Shown in pieces: positions 1 to 7,217 of a DNA stretch of 10,530 nt. The stretch is from positions 1 to 10,530 of the forward strand of contig JAHHTV010000044.1 in the NCBI GenBank assembly GCA_020024395.1. Direction: 5' to 3'. The DNA comes from Anaerotignum sp. Lineage in GTDB: Bacteria > Bacillota > Clostridia > Lachnospirales > Anaerotignaceae. Numbering within the stretch: the first letter of the stretch is position 1; each line of letters opens with the position of its first letter. The position numbers and the translations under genes were made by a program. The notes under the pieces were generated by a model. The model had not been told where the DNA came from. It searched no databases and saw only the letters and a program-made list of their open reading frames with translations.

Positions 1-345
1 ATATTAAATGGGCATCTTTCCCCTGGTGGTGGTTTTTCAGGTGGTTCTATTATCGGTGCAGGTTTGATATTGTATGCGGCGGCGTATGGTGTGGATAAAA
101 TGCGTATGTTTTTGACATTTCGACGTTTTACATTTATCAATGTTGGTTGTCTTTTGACATATTTTGCGTGCAAAAGCTATTCTTTTTTTACAGGAGCGAA
201 CCATATCGGGCATGGGATACCCAAAGGTACACCGGGTGATATTTTGAGTGCAGGATTTATATTGCCCTTAAATATTTGCGTTGGTTTGATTGTTGCTTGT
301 ACCATGTATGGATTTTATGCACTTTTTACAAAAGGAGATATTTGA
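1..345 (+). CDS. MrpB/MnhB-like cation antiporter subunit (3' part, start outside window)
   Basis: This is the C-terminal 114 residues of a small membrane protein, open at the left edge. It begins with the MnhB-family signature NGHLSPGGGFSGG (residues 3-15 of the visible part). Three hydrophobic segments follow, at about 16-30, 44-62 and 81-110. The last contains TPGDILSAG and a hydrophobic PLNICVGL stretch, typical of the end of MrpB and the related MbhF/MbsF subunits. In Mrp antiporters and Mrp-derived hydrogenases this subunit is part of the small-subunit module of the membrane arm that is linked to sodium translocation. The reading frame is continuous from base 1, so the TTG at position 64 lies inside the conserved region and is not the start. 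The next gene begins 1 nt after the TGA stop, so translation is probably coupled. The family call is firm; assignment to a particular complex type is not possible from this fragment. Confidence 0.88.
   Translation: MLNGHLSPGGGFSGGSIIGAGLILYAAAYGVDKMRMFLTFRRFTFINVGCLLTYFACKSYSFFTGANHIGHGIPKGTPGDILSAGFILPLNICVGLIVACTMYGFYALFTKGDI
331..339 (+). promoter_or_regulatory. Ribosome binding site fixing the start of the MrpC-like gene
   Basis: AAAGGAGAT lies 7 nt before the ATG at 347, inside the last codons of the preceding gene. It selects this ATG over an in-frame ATG at 290 that would lie deep within the MrpB-like gene and would add residues foreign to the family. Confidence 0.75.
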
Positions 346-346
346 T

Positions 347-721
347 ATGAGTCAACTATTACTGAATTATTATGAAGCAGCTTCTGTGATATTGTTTGGC
401 ATTGGTTTTATGAATTTGCTATTGCAAAACAATTTGATTAAAAAGTTCATTGGTTTGAATATTATGGATACAGCAGTGTATTTGTTTTTGGCGGCAAAGG
501 GTTATGTATTTGGCAGAGTTGCCCCCGTGTTGCAAGATGGTATCATTGATGCACAACATTATATCAATCCAGTACCAGCAGGATTGGTACTGACAGGGAT
601 TGTGGTTTCTGTCAGCGTGACAGCATTTTCTTTGGCGTTGGTACAGCGGTTATACAAACATTATGGTACATTGCATATGGACGAAATTATCCGCTTATCC
701 AGAGAAAGAGAGGGCGACTGA
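347..721 (+). CDS. MrpC/MnhC-like (NuoK-family) cation antiporter subunit C
   Basis: A 124-residue protein with three predicted membrane helices, at about 10-27, 30-52 and 76-102, followed by a short charged cytoplasmic tail. This is the usual size and shape of MrpC/MnhC and NuoK. Family features are NNLIKKFIGLNIMD (28-41) at the start of helix 2 and PVPAGLVLTGIVVSVSVTAF (75-94) in helix 3, close to the family pattern P-ALVLTAIVI. In Mrp and Mbh-type complexes this subunit sits next to the first large antiporter-like subunit and contributes to the ion path. At the position of the NuoK helix-2 glutamate (GLE) the protein has Asn38, and an aspartate, Asp41, lies one turn further on. The start is set by AAAGGAGAT. 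The stop codon TGA shares its A with the ATG of the next gene. Family membership is confident; the ion carried is not known. Confidence 0.9.
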   Translation: MSQLLLNYYEAASVILFGIGFMNLLLQNNLIKKFIGLNIMDTAVYLFLAAKGYVFGRVAPVLQDGIIDAQHYINPVPAGLVLTGIVVSVSVTAFSLALVQRLYKHYGTLHMDEIIRLSREREGD

Positions 722-2226
722 TGGCAAATATTAACTGGATACAGAATATACCGTTTTTCAGTATATTTTTGGCAATGTTTGGTGGTATGATTACACCACT
801 GATGAAAAATGGAAATATTGCACATAAAGTACATATTTTTATTACATTTACAGTATGTGTCATGTCTGGTGTGCTTTTGTGGTATACTTGGCATTTGGGC
901 GAGTCTTTTACATTTATGATGGGGCATTTTCCTGCACCTTGGGGCAATGAGCTTCGTGCAGGCCCTTTGGAAGCATTGATGTCCTTGACATTTAGTGTTG
1001 TAATGCTGTTGAGTGCTTTTGGTGGTTTTGAATTTGTACAACATGATGTGGTAGCAGAAAAACAAAAATTTTATTTTATTATGTTGAATACCATATTTGG
1101 TGGTATGTTGGCGTTGGTGTATACCAATGATATATTCACAGCATATGTATTTATTGAAATCATCACGTTGGCAAGCTGTGCATTGATTATGGCAAAAGGC
1201 ACAGCACAGGCAATGGTGGGAACGACACATTATTTGGTTATCAGTTTGCTTGGTTCTGGTACTATATTGCTTGGTATCAGTATTTTATATAGTGTGACAG
1301 GGCATTTGTTATTCCCACAAATGAAAGAGCAGATTACAACATTGGTGGCACAAGGAGCATATAATTTTCCTTTTGTAGTCGTGACAGGATTTATATTTAT
1401 TGGTTTGGCAATGAAAAGTGCATTGTTTCCGTTTCACACCATGCTACCTGGGGCATATCAAGCGGCAATACCCACATCAAGTGCCATATTATCTGGATTG
1501 GTGTTGAAAAGTTATATTTTGTTGGGTATCAAGCTGATATATAGCGTGTTTTCTGTTGATGTGATGTTGAACTTAAAAATATTAGATATTTTATTTATAT
1601 TTGGTTTGTGTGGTATGGTGATGGGTTCTGTGTATGCTATGAGAGAAACTAGAATGAAGCGTATGCTGGCATATTCTTCTGTGGCACAAATTGGGTATAT
1701 ATACATGGGCATTGGTATGGCAACCCGTATTGGTATGGTTGCGGCTTGTTTCCATATATTGGCACACGCTGTAACAAAATCCATGTTGTTTTTATGCTGT
1801 GGGCATATGGTGGAAGATTGCGGAAACAAAGAGCAGATTTATTATTTAAGAGGTGCTGGACATCGTAATCCAGTGGCAGGTTTTGGCTTTACGGTTGGGG
1901 CATTGTCAATGGTTGGGATACCGCTTTTTGTTGGATTCATATCGAAGTTGTATTTTGCAACTGCGTCAATATATGCACCAGGGAAAATGGCAGCAGTATT
2001 GATTGTATTGGGAATTAGTATGGTGTTAAATGCAATGTATTTTTTACCATCTGTGATTGCAATATGGACACCAATCAAAACAGAAGGAGAAAAAACAGAA
2101 AGGGTTTCCATTTCACCATCTTTTGCTTTTTCTATTATATTTTTTATATTACTCAATATTACTTTGGGCATTTTTTATCACCCATTTATCAAAATCATTG
2201 AAATGGGGATTGTATTGTTACAATAA
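721..2226 (+). CDS. NuoM/NuoN/MrpD-family ion-translocating subunit, copy 1
   Basis: A 501-residue polytopic membrane protein of the Proton_antipo_M family, about 14 helices, the usual length for MrpD, NuoN or MbhH. Key residues are visible: Glu146 in the TM5-type helix (VFIEIITL), Lys232 in the broken helix TM7 (LAMKSALFPFHTMLPGA), Lys263 in TM8 (GLVLKSY), His349 and Lys353 in the central connecting helix (LAHAVTK), and Lys409 in broken helix TM12 (GFISK). In this family these residues form the charged axis that carries protons, or exchanges them for sodium, across the membrane. MLAYSSVAQIGY (315-326) is another family signature. It directly follows the MrpC-like gene with a 1-nt overlap, as MrpD follows MrpC in antiporter operons and MbhH follows MbhG, so it is probably the large subunit contacting the MrpB/C module. 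It is clearly less similar to copies 2 and 3 than those are to each other. Whether it moves Na+ or H+ cannot be read from the sequence. Confidence 0.93.
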   Translation: MANINWIQNIPFFSIFLAMFGGMITPLMKNGNIAHKVHIFITFTVCVMSGVLLWYTWHLGESFTFMMGHFPAPWGNELRAGPLEALMSLTFSVVMLLSAFGGFEFVQHDVVAEKQKFYFIMLNTIFGGMLALVYTNDIFTAYVFIEIITLASCALIMAKGTAQAMVGTTHYLVISLLGSGTILLGISILYSVTGHLLFPQMKEQITTLVAQGAYNFPFVVVTGFIFIGLAMKSALFPFHTMLPGAYQAAIPTSSAILSGLVLKSYILLGIKLIYSVFSVDVMLNLKILDILFIFGLCGMVMGSVYAMRETRMKRMLAYSSVAQIGYIYMGIGMATRIGMVAACFHILAHAVTKSMLFLCCGHMVEDCGNKEQIYYLRGAGHRNPVAGFGFTVGALSMVGIPLFVGFISKLYFATASIYAPGKMAAVLIVLGISMVLNAMYFLPSVIAIWTPIKTEGEKTERVSISPSFAFSIIFFILLNITLGIFYHPFIKIIEMGIVLLQ

Positions 2227-2256
2227 TCAAGTGCAAAAAAGAAAGAGGGTGAAAAG

Positions 2257-3714
2257 ATGCATGGAAACGGCTTGTTATTGTTTCCCATATTGTTCCCAAT
2301 GTTGATGGGGCTGGTGATTGGGAAACAAAAACAGGAACGACGAAGAAACGGTTTGGTATTACTGACAGTATGTGTGGAATTTTTGGTTGTGGTGTATCTG
2401 TGTTTTGGGCAATATGCATTGACCGTATGGCAAATGACAGATAAATTGGATTTGGCATATCACACAGACGATATGGCAAAATTTTTTGCAGTATTGATAA
2501 GCGGTATTTGGATATTGGCAGCAGTATTTTCTTTTTCTTATATGAAACATGAACAAAATCCAGAACGTTTCTTTTTGTTTTATACCATGACATTAGGGGC
2601 ATTGATGAGCCTTTGTTTTTCTAATAATATGATGACGTTGTATTTGTCTTATGAATATATGACAGTATTGACATTTCCATTGGTAATACATACAAAATCG
2701 GTGGACGCTGTGCGTGCAGGTATGAAATATCTTGGCTATTCGATATTTGGGGCAGGGCTTGGCTTGTTTGGATTTTTCTTTTTGAATAGCTATTGTATCA
2801 CAACATCATTTATACCAGGCGGTAGCTTGAATGGTTTGGCTGTGGCAGGCAATGAAATGACATTACTTGTGGTGTATTTGCTTATGATGATTGGTTTTGG
2901 CTGTAAAGCGGGTATGTTTCCGTTACAGGCATGGTTGCCAACTGCACATCCTGTGGCACCTTCTCCAGCATCTGCAGTGCTTTCTGGTATCATTACAAAA
3001 GGTGGTGTTATTGCAATATTGCGTGTGACATTTTACTTGGTGGGTGCAGATTTTGTGCGTGGTACATGGGTACAAACAACATTGCTGATATTGTCTATAT
3101 TGACAGTATTTATGGGGTCTATGTTGGCATATAAAGAGCGTTTGCTCAAAAAAAGATTGGCGTATTCTACAGTTAGCCAAGTATCTTATGTGTTGTTTGG
3201 TATATTTTTATTGCACCCTATCGGATTTTTGGGGGCATTGTTGCAAGTGGTATACCATGCCATTGCAAAAAACATACTATTCTTTTGTGCAGGGGCTATG
3301 ATTTTCCGCACAGAAAAAACAGTTGTCACAGAATATTGTGGTTTGGGCAAAAAAATGCCTATCACAATGACAGCATTTACCATTGCATCACTTTCTCTGA
3401 TTGGGATACCGCCTGTGGCTGGTTTTGTCAGTAAGTGGTATTTAGCGGAATGTGGGTTATTGCCCATTTCTGGTAGCATTGGCGTTGTAGGGGTTGCGAT
3501 ATTGATGGTCAGTGCATTGTTGACAGCAGGGTATTTATTACCGATTGTATTGGATGGTTTTTTCAAAAAAGGAGAAAATTTTGATACAGTAAAAGAAGCA
3601 GATTGCTGCATGACAATTCCTTTGGTTGTATTGTCTGTGGTGATTGTTTTGGGCGGTATATTCCCGTTATTTCTTATACAATATATCAATGGCATCAGTC
3701 ATGTATTATTCTAA
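2257..3714 (+). CDS. NuoN/MrpD-family ion-translocating subunit, copy 2
   Basis: A 485-residue polytopic membrane protein of the Proton_antipo_M family, with about 14 helices. The charged axis is intact: Glu133 (LSYEYMT), Lys217 (GFGCKAGMFPLQAWLP), Lys248 (GIITKGGVIAILR), His334 and Lys338 (YHAIAK), and Lys393 (GFVSKW). These numbers fall almost exactly on the functional residues of E. coli NuoN (Glu133, Lys217, Lys247, Lys395, from memory of the family). It also carries the RLAYSTVSQVSYVLFG signature (300-315). The start at 2257 is supported by AGAGGGTG at 2244-2251, 5 nt upstream. It sits 30 nt after copy 1, the largest gap in the operon, and 18 nt before copy 3. It resembles copy 3 along nearly its whole length, including loop details, pointing to a tandem duplication. 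The role is inferred as one proton or cation channel of the membrane arm; the partner subunits are its neighbours. Confidence 0.92.
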   Translation: MHGNGLLLFPILFPMLMGLVIGKQKQERRRNGLVLLTVCVEFLVVVYLCFGQYALTVWQMTDKLDLAYHTDDMAKFFAVLISGIWILAAVFSFSYMKHEQNPERFFLFYTMTLGALMSLCFSNNMMTLYLSYEYMTVLTFPLVIHTKSVDAVRAGMKYLGYSIFGAGLGLFGFFFLNSYCITTSFIPGGSLNGLAVAGNEMTLLVVYLLMMIGFGCKAGMFPLQAWLPTAHPVAPSPASAVLSGIITKGGVIAILRVTFYLVGADFVRGTWVQTTLLILSILTVFMGSMLAYKERLLKKRLAYSTVSQVSYVLFGIFLLHPIGFLGALLQVVYHAIAKNILFFCAGAMIFRTEKTVVTEYCGLGKKMPITMTAFTIASLSLIGIPPVAGFVSKWYLAECGLLPISGSIGVVGVAILMVSALLTAGYLLPIVLDGFFKKGENFDTVKEADCCMTIPLVVLSVVIVLGGIFPLFLIQYINGISHVLF

Positions 3715-3732
3715 TGGAAAGGTGGAGATGAT

Positions 3733-5211
3733 ATGGGTGCATGGATTACGGCATTGCCTATCGCCTTTCCGATTGTGGCAGGGCTTTGTCTTTTGCTTGT
3801 AAAATTTAAAGATAGAAAACATAGACAGATGTGGGTGTTTCCCATTATTACAATCAATGCCATATTTGCATTGTTTGCGATGCATAGTGGTATGGCAGAA
3901 TCATTTACATTGGTGCATTTTACACATAAATTATCATTAACATTATATATTGATGGTTTATCAAAAGTGTTTGGCACAATGGTTTCTGTGCTTTGGGTGA
4001 TTACGACGATATATGCTTTTGAATATATGACACATGAAGGGCGAGAAGACCAATTCTTTGCGTTTTTCACAATGACATTTGGCGTGGTGCTTGGGATTGC
4101 TTTTTCAGGAAATTTCTTGACAATGTATCTGTTTTATGAATTTCTAACATTGGTGACATTGCCTTTGGTAATGCATGCAATGGACAACAAAGCAAGACAC
4201 GCAGGAAAAGTATATATTTTATATATGATGTTTGGTGCAGCACTTGCATTTATTGGATTTGTGTTTATTTATTGTTATGGTACAACCGTTCATTTTGTAC
4301 TGGGTGGTGTATTAAATCCTGTGCTGATTGCTGGACATGAAACAAAATTACAGTTGGTATTTTTTATGGCATTTTTGGGCTTTGGTGTCAAAGCGGCAAT
4401 ATTTCCGCTGTATCGTTGGTTGCCAAAGGCTTCTGTGGCACCAACACCCGTTACAGCGTTGTTGCATGCTGTGGCAGTCGTAAAATCTGGTGTGTTTGCC
4501 ATTATTCGATTGACGTATTATAGTTTTGGTACAGATTTTTTGAGGAATAGTCCAGTACAAAGTTTGATGTTGTTATTAACAGCAATCACCATTGTATTTG
4601 GTTCTACAGTTGCTCTGCGTACACCGCATATCAAACGACGTTTTGCATATTCAACAGTATCGAATTTATCTTATATTTTGTTTGGCATTGCATTGATGAC
4701 ACCAGCGGGCTTGATAGCAGCATTGTTGCATATGATTTATCATGCGGTATTGAAAATTACATTGTTCTTTACAGCAGGGGCATTGTTATACAAAACACAT
4801 CGAGAGTATTTATATGAAGTGGAAGGATTTGGCAAATATATGCCAGTGACGTTTGCTTGCATGACCATAACTGGGATTGGATTGGTGGGGATACCACCTT
4901 TTGCAGGATTTCATAGTAAATGGGCATTGGCAACAGCAGCAGTCGAATGTGGAAATCCTATGTCTTATGTTGGGATATTTGCATTGATACTTTCGGCGTT
5001 GTTGACAGCATTGTATGTGTTTTATATTTTGGTGCGTGTGTATTTCCCAAGAAATAAAACATATCCAGAAGGGTATTATGACCATGTGGAAGACCCAAAT
5101 GGATATATGAAATATCCGATGATATTATTGGCAATCGCTTCTGTTGTGTTGGGATTTTTCCCAAGTTTGATATTAGAAGTGCTTGGAAATATGGTTATGC
5201 CATTGGCTTAA
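3733..5211 (+). CDS. NuoN/MrpD-family ion-translocating subunit, copy 3
   Basis: A 492-residue polytopic membrane protein of the Proton_antipo_M family. It has Glu136 (LFYEFLT), Lys220 (GFGVKAAIFPLYRWLP), Lys251 (HAVAVVKSGVFAIIR), His337 and Lys341 (YHAVLK), and Lys396 (GFHSKW), so all charged positions expected for ion translocation are kept. FAYSTVSNLSYILFG (304-318) matches the equivalent segment of copy 2. The TM8 stretch with HAVAVVKSGVF is closer to the MrpA/MrpD and NuoL/M style than the corresponding part of copy 2. The C-terminal loop (about 439-460: RNKTYPEGYYDHVEDPNGYM) is hydrophilic and specific to this copy. A ribosome binding site, AAAGGTGGAG at 3718-3727, lies 5 nt before the ATG. 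The gene is followed after 19 nt by the fourth large subunit. It probably forms another channel of the same complex; it lacks the MbhD/MbhE-like C-terminal domains of true MrpA. Confidence 0.92.
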   Translation: MGAWITALPIAFPIVAGLCLLLVKFKDRKHRQMWVFPIITINAIFALFAMHSGMAESFTLVHFTHKLSLTLYIDGLSKVFGTMVSVLWVITTIYAFEYMTHEGREDQFFAFFTMTFGVVLGIAFSGNFLTMYLFYEFLTLVTLPLVMHAMDNKARHAGKVYILYMMFGAALAFIGFVFIYCYGTTVHFVLGGVLNPVLIAGHETKLQLVFFMAFLGFGVKAAIFPLYRWLPKASVAPTPVTALLHAVAVVKSGVFAIIRLTYYSFGTDFLRNSPVQSLMLLLTAITIVFGSTVALRTPHIKRRFAYSTVSNLSYILFGIALMTPAGLIAALLHMIYHAVLKITLFFTAGALLYKTHREYLYEVEGFGKYMPVTFACMTITGIGLVGIPPFAGFHSKWALATAAVECGNPMSYVGIFALILSALLTALYVFYILVRVYFPRNKTYPEGYYDHVEDPNGYMKYPMILLAIASVVLGFFPSLILEVLGNMVMPLA

Positions 5212-5218
5212 AAGGAGG
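5211..5218 (+). promoter_or_regulatory. Ribosome binding site fixing the start of the fourth large subunit
   Basis: AAAGGAGG overlaps the last base of the preceding stop codon and lies 12 nt before the ATG at 5231, a long but workable spacing. No ATG, GTG or TTG in the same frame lies between them. An in-frame ATG at 5183 is inside copy 3 and would add a charged, non-family N-terminus, so 5231 is preferred. Confidence 0.65.
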
Positions 5219-5230
5219 CGAGATTGCATC

Positions 5231-7174
5231 ATGATTTTTACAAAACAAATGATATTGTTATCTTTGATTTTTCTGCCAATGGTTTGTGGTGTCATACAAT
5301 ATGCAGCATTTCGCAAACAGGAAACGGCAAGAGATATCTGTAATATTGTCATTACAGGTGTGATATTTGGTATGGCTTTGTTTTTGATTGGTAAAAATAA
5401 TGTCTGGACATACCAATCTATTTGCGGCAATGGTATTTCTTTTGTAATTGGTGGTTTTCGGACAATACTGGTATTGCTGACAGCAGGTATATGGTTTGTG
5501 ACAACCATATTTTCAAAATCCTATTTTGCAAAAGCAAATCACAAAGCAAGATACAGCTTATTTTTGCTTTTGACAGAAGGTGCAACAATGGGCATATTTT
5601 TGGCAAATGACTTTTTCACATTGTTTATATTTTTTGAAATGATGTCATTCACATCTTTTGTATTGGTGATACAAGAACAAACAGAAAAAGCCATACAAGC
5701 AGCAAAAACATACTTGGCAGTTGCTGTCATTGGTGGTTTGGTGACATTGATGGGATTGTTTTTGTTGTATCAAAAAGCAGGTACATTGCAAATGGATTTG
5801 TTACAGATATTTATGGCAGGGCAGCAAAAAACAACAGAATATTATATCATTGGTGGATTGGTGTTTTTTGGATTTGCAGCAAAAGCGGGTATTGTACCAT
5901 TGCATATTTGGTTGCCAAGTGCATATACAGAAGCACCTGCACCTGCTACCACAATACTTTCTTGTATTTTAACAAAAACAGGTGTTGTGGGAGCAATGGC
6001 AATTACAGCAAATTTATTTTTGCATGACCGTATTTGGGGTTATGTGATGTTGTGTTTGGGCGTTGTTACGATGTTATGGGGTGGCATTTTGGCAGTTTTT
6101 TCTATCAATTTGAAAAGAACACTTGCTTGCTCATCTATGTCACAAATTGGTTTTTTGATGGTGGGCGTTGGTATGCAAGGACTTTTAGGCACACATAATG
6201 CATTGGCAGCAACTGGTACAATATTGCATTTTTTGAACCATTCATTTTTGAAATTGGTATTATTTACTGTAGCAGGTATGATATATTTGCAGACAAAGGA
6301 ATTGGATTTGAACCGTATCAAAGGGTATGGCAGAAACAATTTGTTTTTGAAAGCGGTATTTTTGATGGCACTTTTGGGTATTGGTGGTATTCCGCTTGGA
6401 AATGGGTATATCAGCAAAACATTATTGCATGAAAGTATTGTAGAATATATACATTTGTTGCAAAAAACAGGGCAATCTGCATTTTGGATACAATGTGTGG
6501 AATGGGCGTTTTTGTTTGCGGGTGGTTTCACACTGGCATATATGACAAAATTGTTTGTAGCAGTGTTTGTGGAAAAAGGAACCCATATAAAAAAAGATAC
6601 CACAACAATAGGAGAAAAAATACTACTGAGTATTTGTACATTGATATTGCCAATACTGGGAATATTCCCACACGCAACACAAGACCGTTTGGCAGAAATG
6701 AGCGTATCTTTCGTATCTGCACATATGCCTGACCATGCAGTGCATTATTTTGCATGGGTAAATGTAAAAGGGGCTTTGATTTCAGTTGTGATTGGAGCTT
6801 TGGTATATGGTGTGTTGATTAGAAAATGCTTGATGAAAAAAAATGAAAATGGAGAAACGGTATATCTGGATTGTTTCCCTGTTTGGCTGGATTTGGAGAA
6901 AAAGGTATACAGACCATTGTTGCTACAAGTATTGCCATTTATAGGGGCGTTGTTTGCAAGAATGTGTGCAAATTTGACAGATGGTATTGTGGCGTTGTTG
7001 CGTATGCTGATATTTAATGTGGATAACGGAAAATTTATTCCAAAAGAAGATAAATATTTTTCTGCATATACAGACGGTGAAGTGGATAAAACGGTATATC
7101 GAGAAGGTTTTGCACGCAGTTTGCTGATGATTGGTATTGGTTTGGCTGTGGCAATGCTGTATATCTTGTTATAA
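5231..7174 (+). CDS. NuoL/HyfB/EchA-like large ion-translocating subunit with C-terminal extension
   Basis: A 647-residue membrane protein of the Proton_antipo_M family, about 150 residues longer than the three genes before it. The core holds Glu136 (FIFFEMMSF), Lys218 (FAAKAGIVPLHIWLPSAY), Lys249 (CILTKTGVV), His337 and Lys341 (NHSFLK), and Lys396 (GYISK), so the ion path looks intact. LACSSMSQIGFLMVG (298-312) is the family signature in its hydrogenase-4/NuoL style. After the core come a helix near 463-480, one near 511-532, an amphipathic stretch about 552-600 (LDLEKKVYRPLLLQVLPF at the start), and a last helix at 629-647. This layout recalls the lateral helix plus anchoring helix of NuoL, HyfB and MbsH'/MbxH-type subunits, which runs along neighbouring channels. 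It is the last gene of the operon, 17 nt before a terminator stem at 7179. It is likely the subunit that clamps the large subunits together, but that role is inferred from architecture only. Confidence 0.9.
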   Translation: MIFTKQMILLSLIFLPMVCGVIQYAAFRKQETARDICNIVITGVIFGMALFLIGKNNVWTYQSICGNGISFVIGGFRTILVLLTAGIWFVTTIFSKSYFAKANHKARYSLFLLLTEGATMGIFLANDFFTLFIFFEMMSFTSFVLVIQEQTEKAIQAAKTYLAVAVIGGLVTLMGLFLLYQKAGTLQMDLLQIFMAGQQKTTEYYIIGGLVFFGFAAKAGIVPLHIWLPSAYTEAPAPATTILSCILTKTGVVGAMAITANLFLHDRIWGYVMLCLGVVTMLWGGILAVFSINLKRTLACSSMSQIGFLMVGVGMQGLLGTHNALAATGTILHFLNHSFLKLVLFTVAGMIYLQTKELDLNRIKGYGRNNLFLKAVFLMALLGIGGIPLGNGYISKTLLHESIVEYIHLLQKTGQSAFWIQCVEWAFLFAGGFTLAYMTKLFVAVFVEKGTHIKKDTTTIGEKILLSICTLILPILGIFPHATQDRLAEMSVSFVSAHMPDHAVHYFAWVNVKGALISVVIGALVYGVLIRKCLMKKNENGETVYLDCFPVWLDLEKKVYRPLLLQVLPFIGALFARMCANLTDGIVALLRMLIFNVDNGKFIPKEDKYFSAYTDGEVDKTVYREGFARSLLMIGIGLAVAMLYILL

Positions 7175-7176
7175 AG

Positions 7177-7214
7177 AAAAAAAGTCGACAATCTATTTGT
7201 CGACTTTTTGTTTG
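7177..7214. terminator. Bidirectional intrinsic terminator between convergent operons
   Basis: A perfect 13-bp stem pairs AAAAAGTCGACAA (7179-7191) with TTGTCGACTTTTT (7197-7209) around the 5-nt loop TCTAT. A T-rich run follows on the + strand (7205-7213), and the A7 run at 7177-7183 gives the U tract when read on the - strand. It sits between the stop of the membrane operon (7174) and the stop of the isocitrate dehydrogenase gene (7218), so one hairpin can end both transcripts. The G+C part of the stem is short (GTCGAC plus flanking A-T pairs), so strength in each direction is uncertain. Confidence 0.85.
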
Positions 7215-7217
7215 TGA

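Noticed and set aside
64..345. TTG at 64 as the start of a 93-residue protein
   Set aside because: The frame is open to base 1 and the conserved GHLSPGGGF motif lies before the TTG, so the gene begins outside the window.
290..346. N-terminal extension of the MrpC-like gene from the ATG at 290
   Set aside because: It would overlap the MrpB-like coding region by 56 nt, adds non-family residues, and lacks the good ribosome binding site that precedes 347.
661..1230. Open reading frame of 189 codons on the - strand, opposite copy 1 and the MrpC-like gene
   Set aside because: Its protein is rich in Cys, His and Lys with no recognisable domain, and it lies wholly antisense to a well-supported membrane gene. 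It is a shadow of the codon bias of that gene.
3186..3695. Open reading frame of 169 codons on the - strand, opposite copy 2
   Set aside because: No family features and no convincing ribosome binding site; it mirrors a clear Proton_antipo_M gene.
5183..5230. N-terminal extension of the fourth large subunit from the ATG at 5183
   Set aside because: It overlaps the end of copy 3 and adds a charged stretch before the first membrane helix; the AAAGGAGG site lies inside the extension and points to 5231.
6040..6603. Open reading frame of 187 codons on the - strand, opposite the fourth large subunit
   Set aside because: Antisense to conserved core motifs, with composition typical of a shadow frame.
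1..7174. A canonical complex I (nuo) or Ech hydrogenase operon
   Set aside because: MrpB- and MrpC-type small subunits are present, while NuoH, NuoJ, NuoI, NuoB, NuoC and NuoD counterparts are absent from the window, so neither label is justified here.
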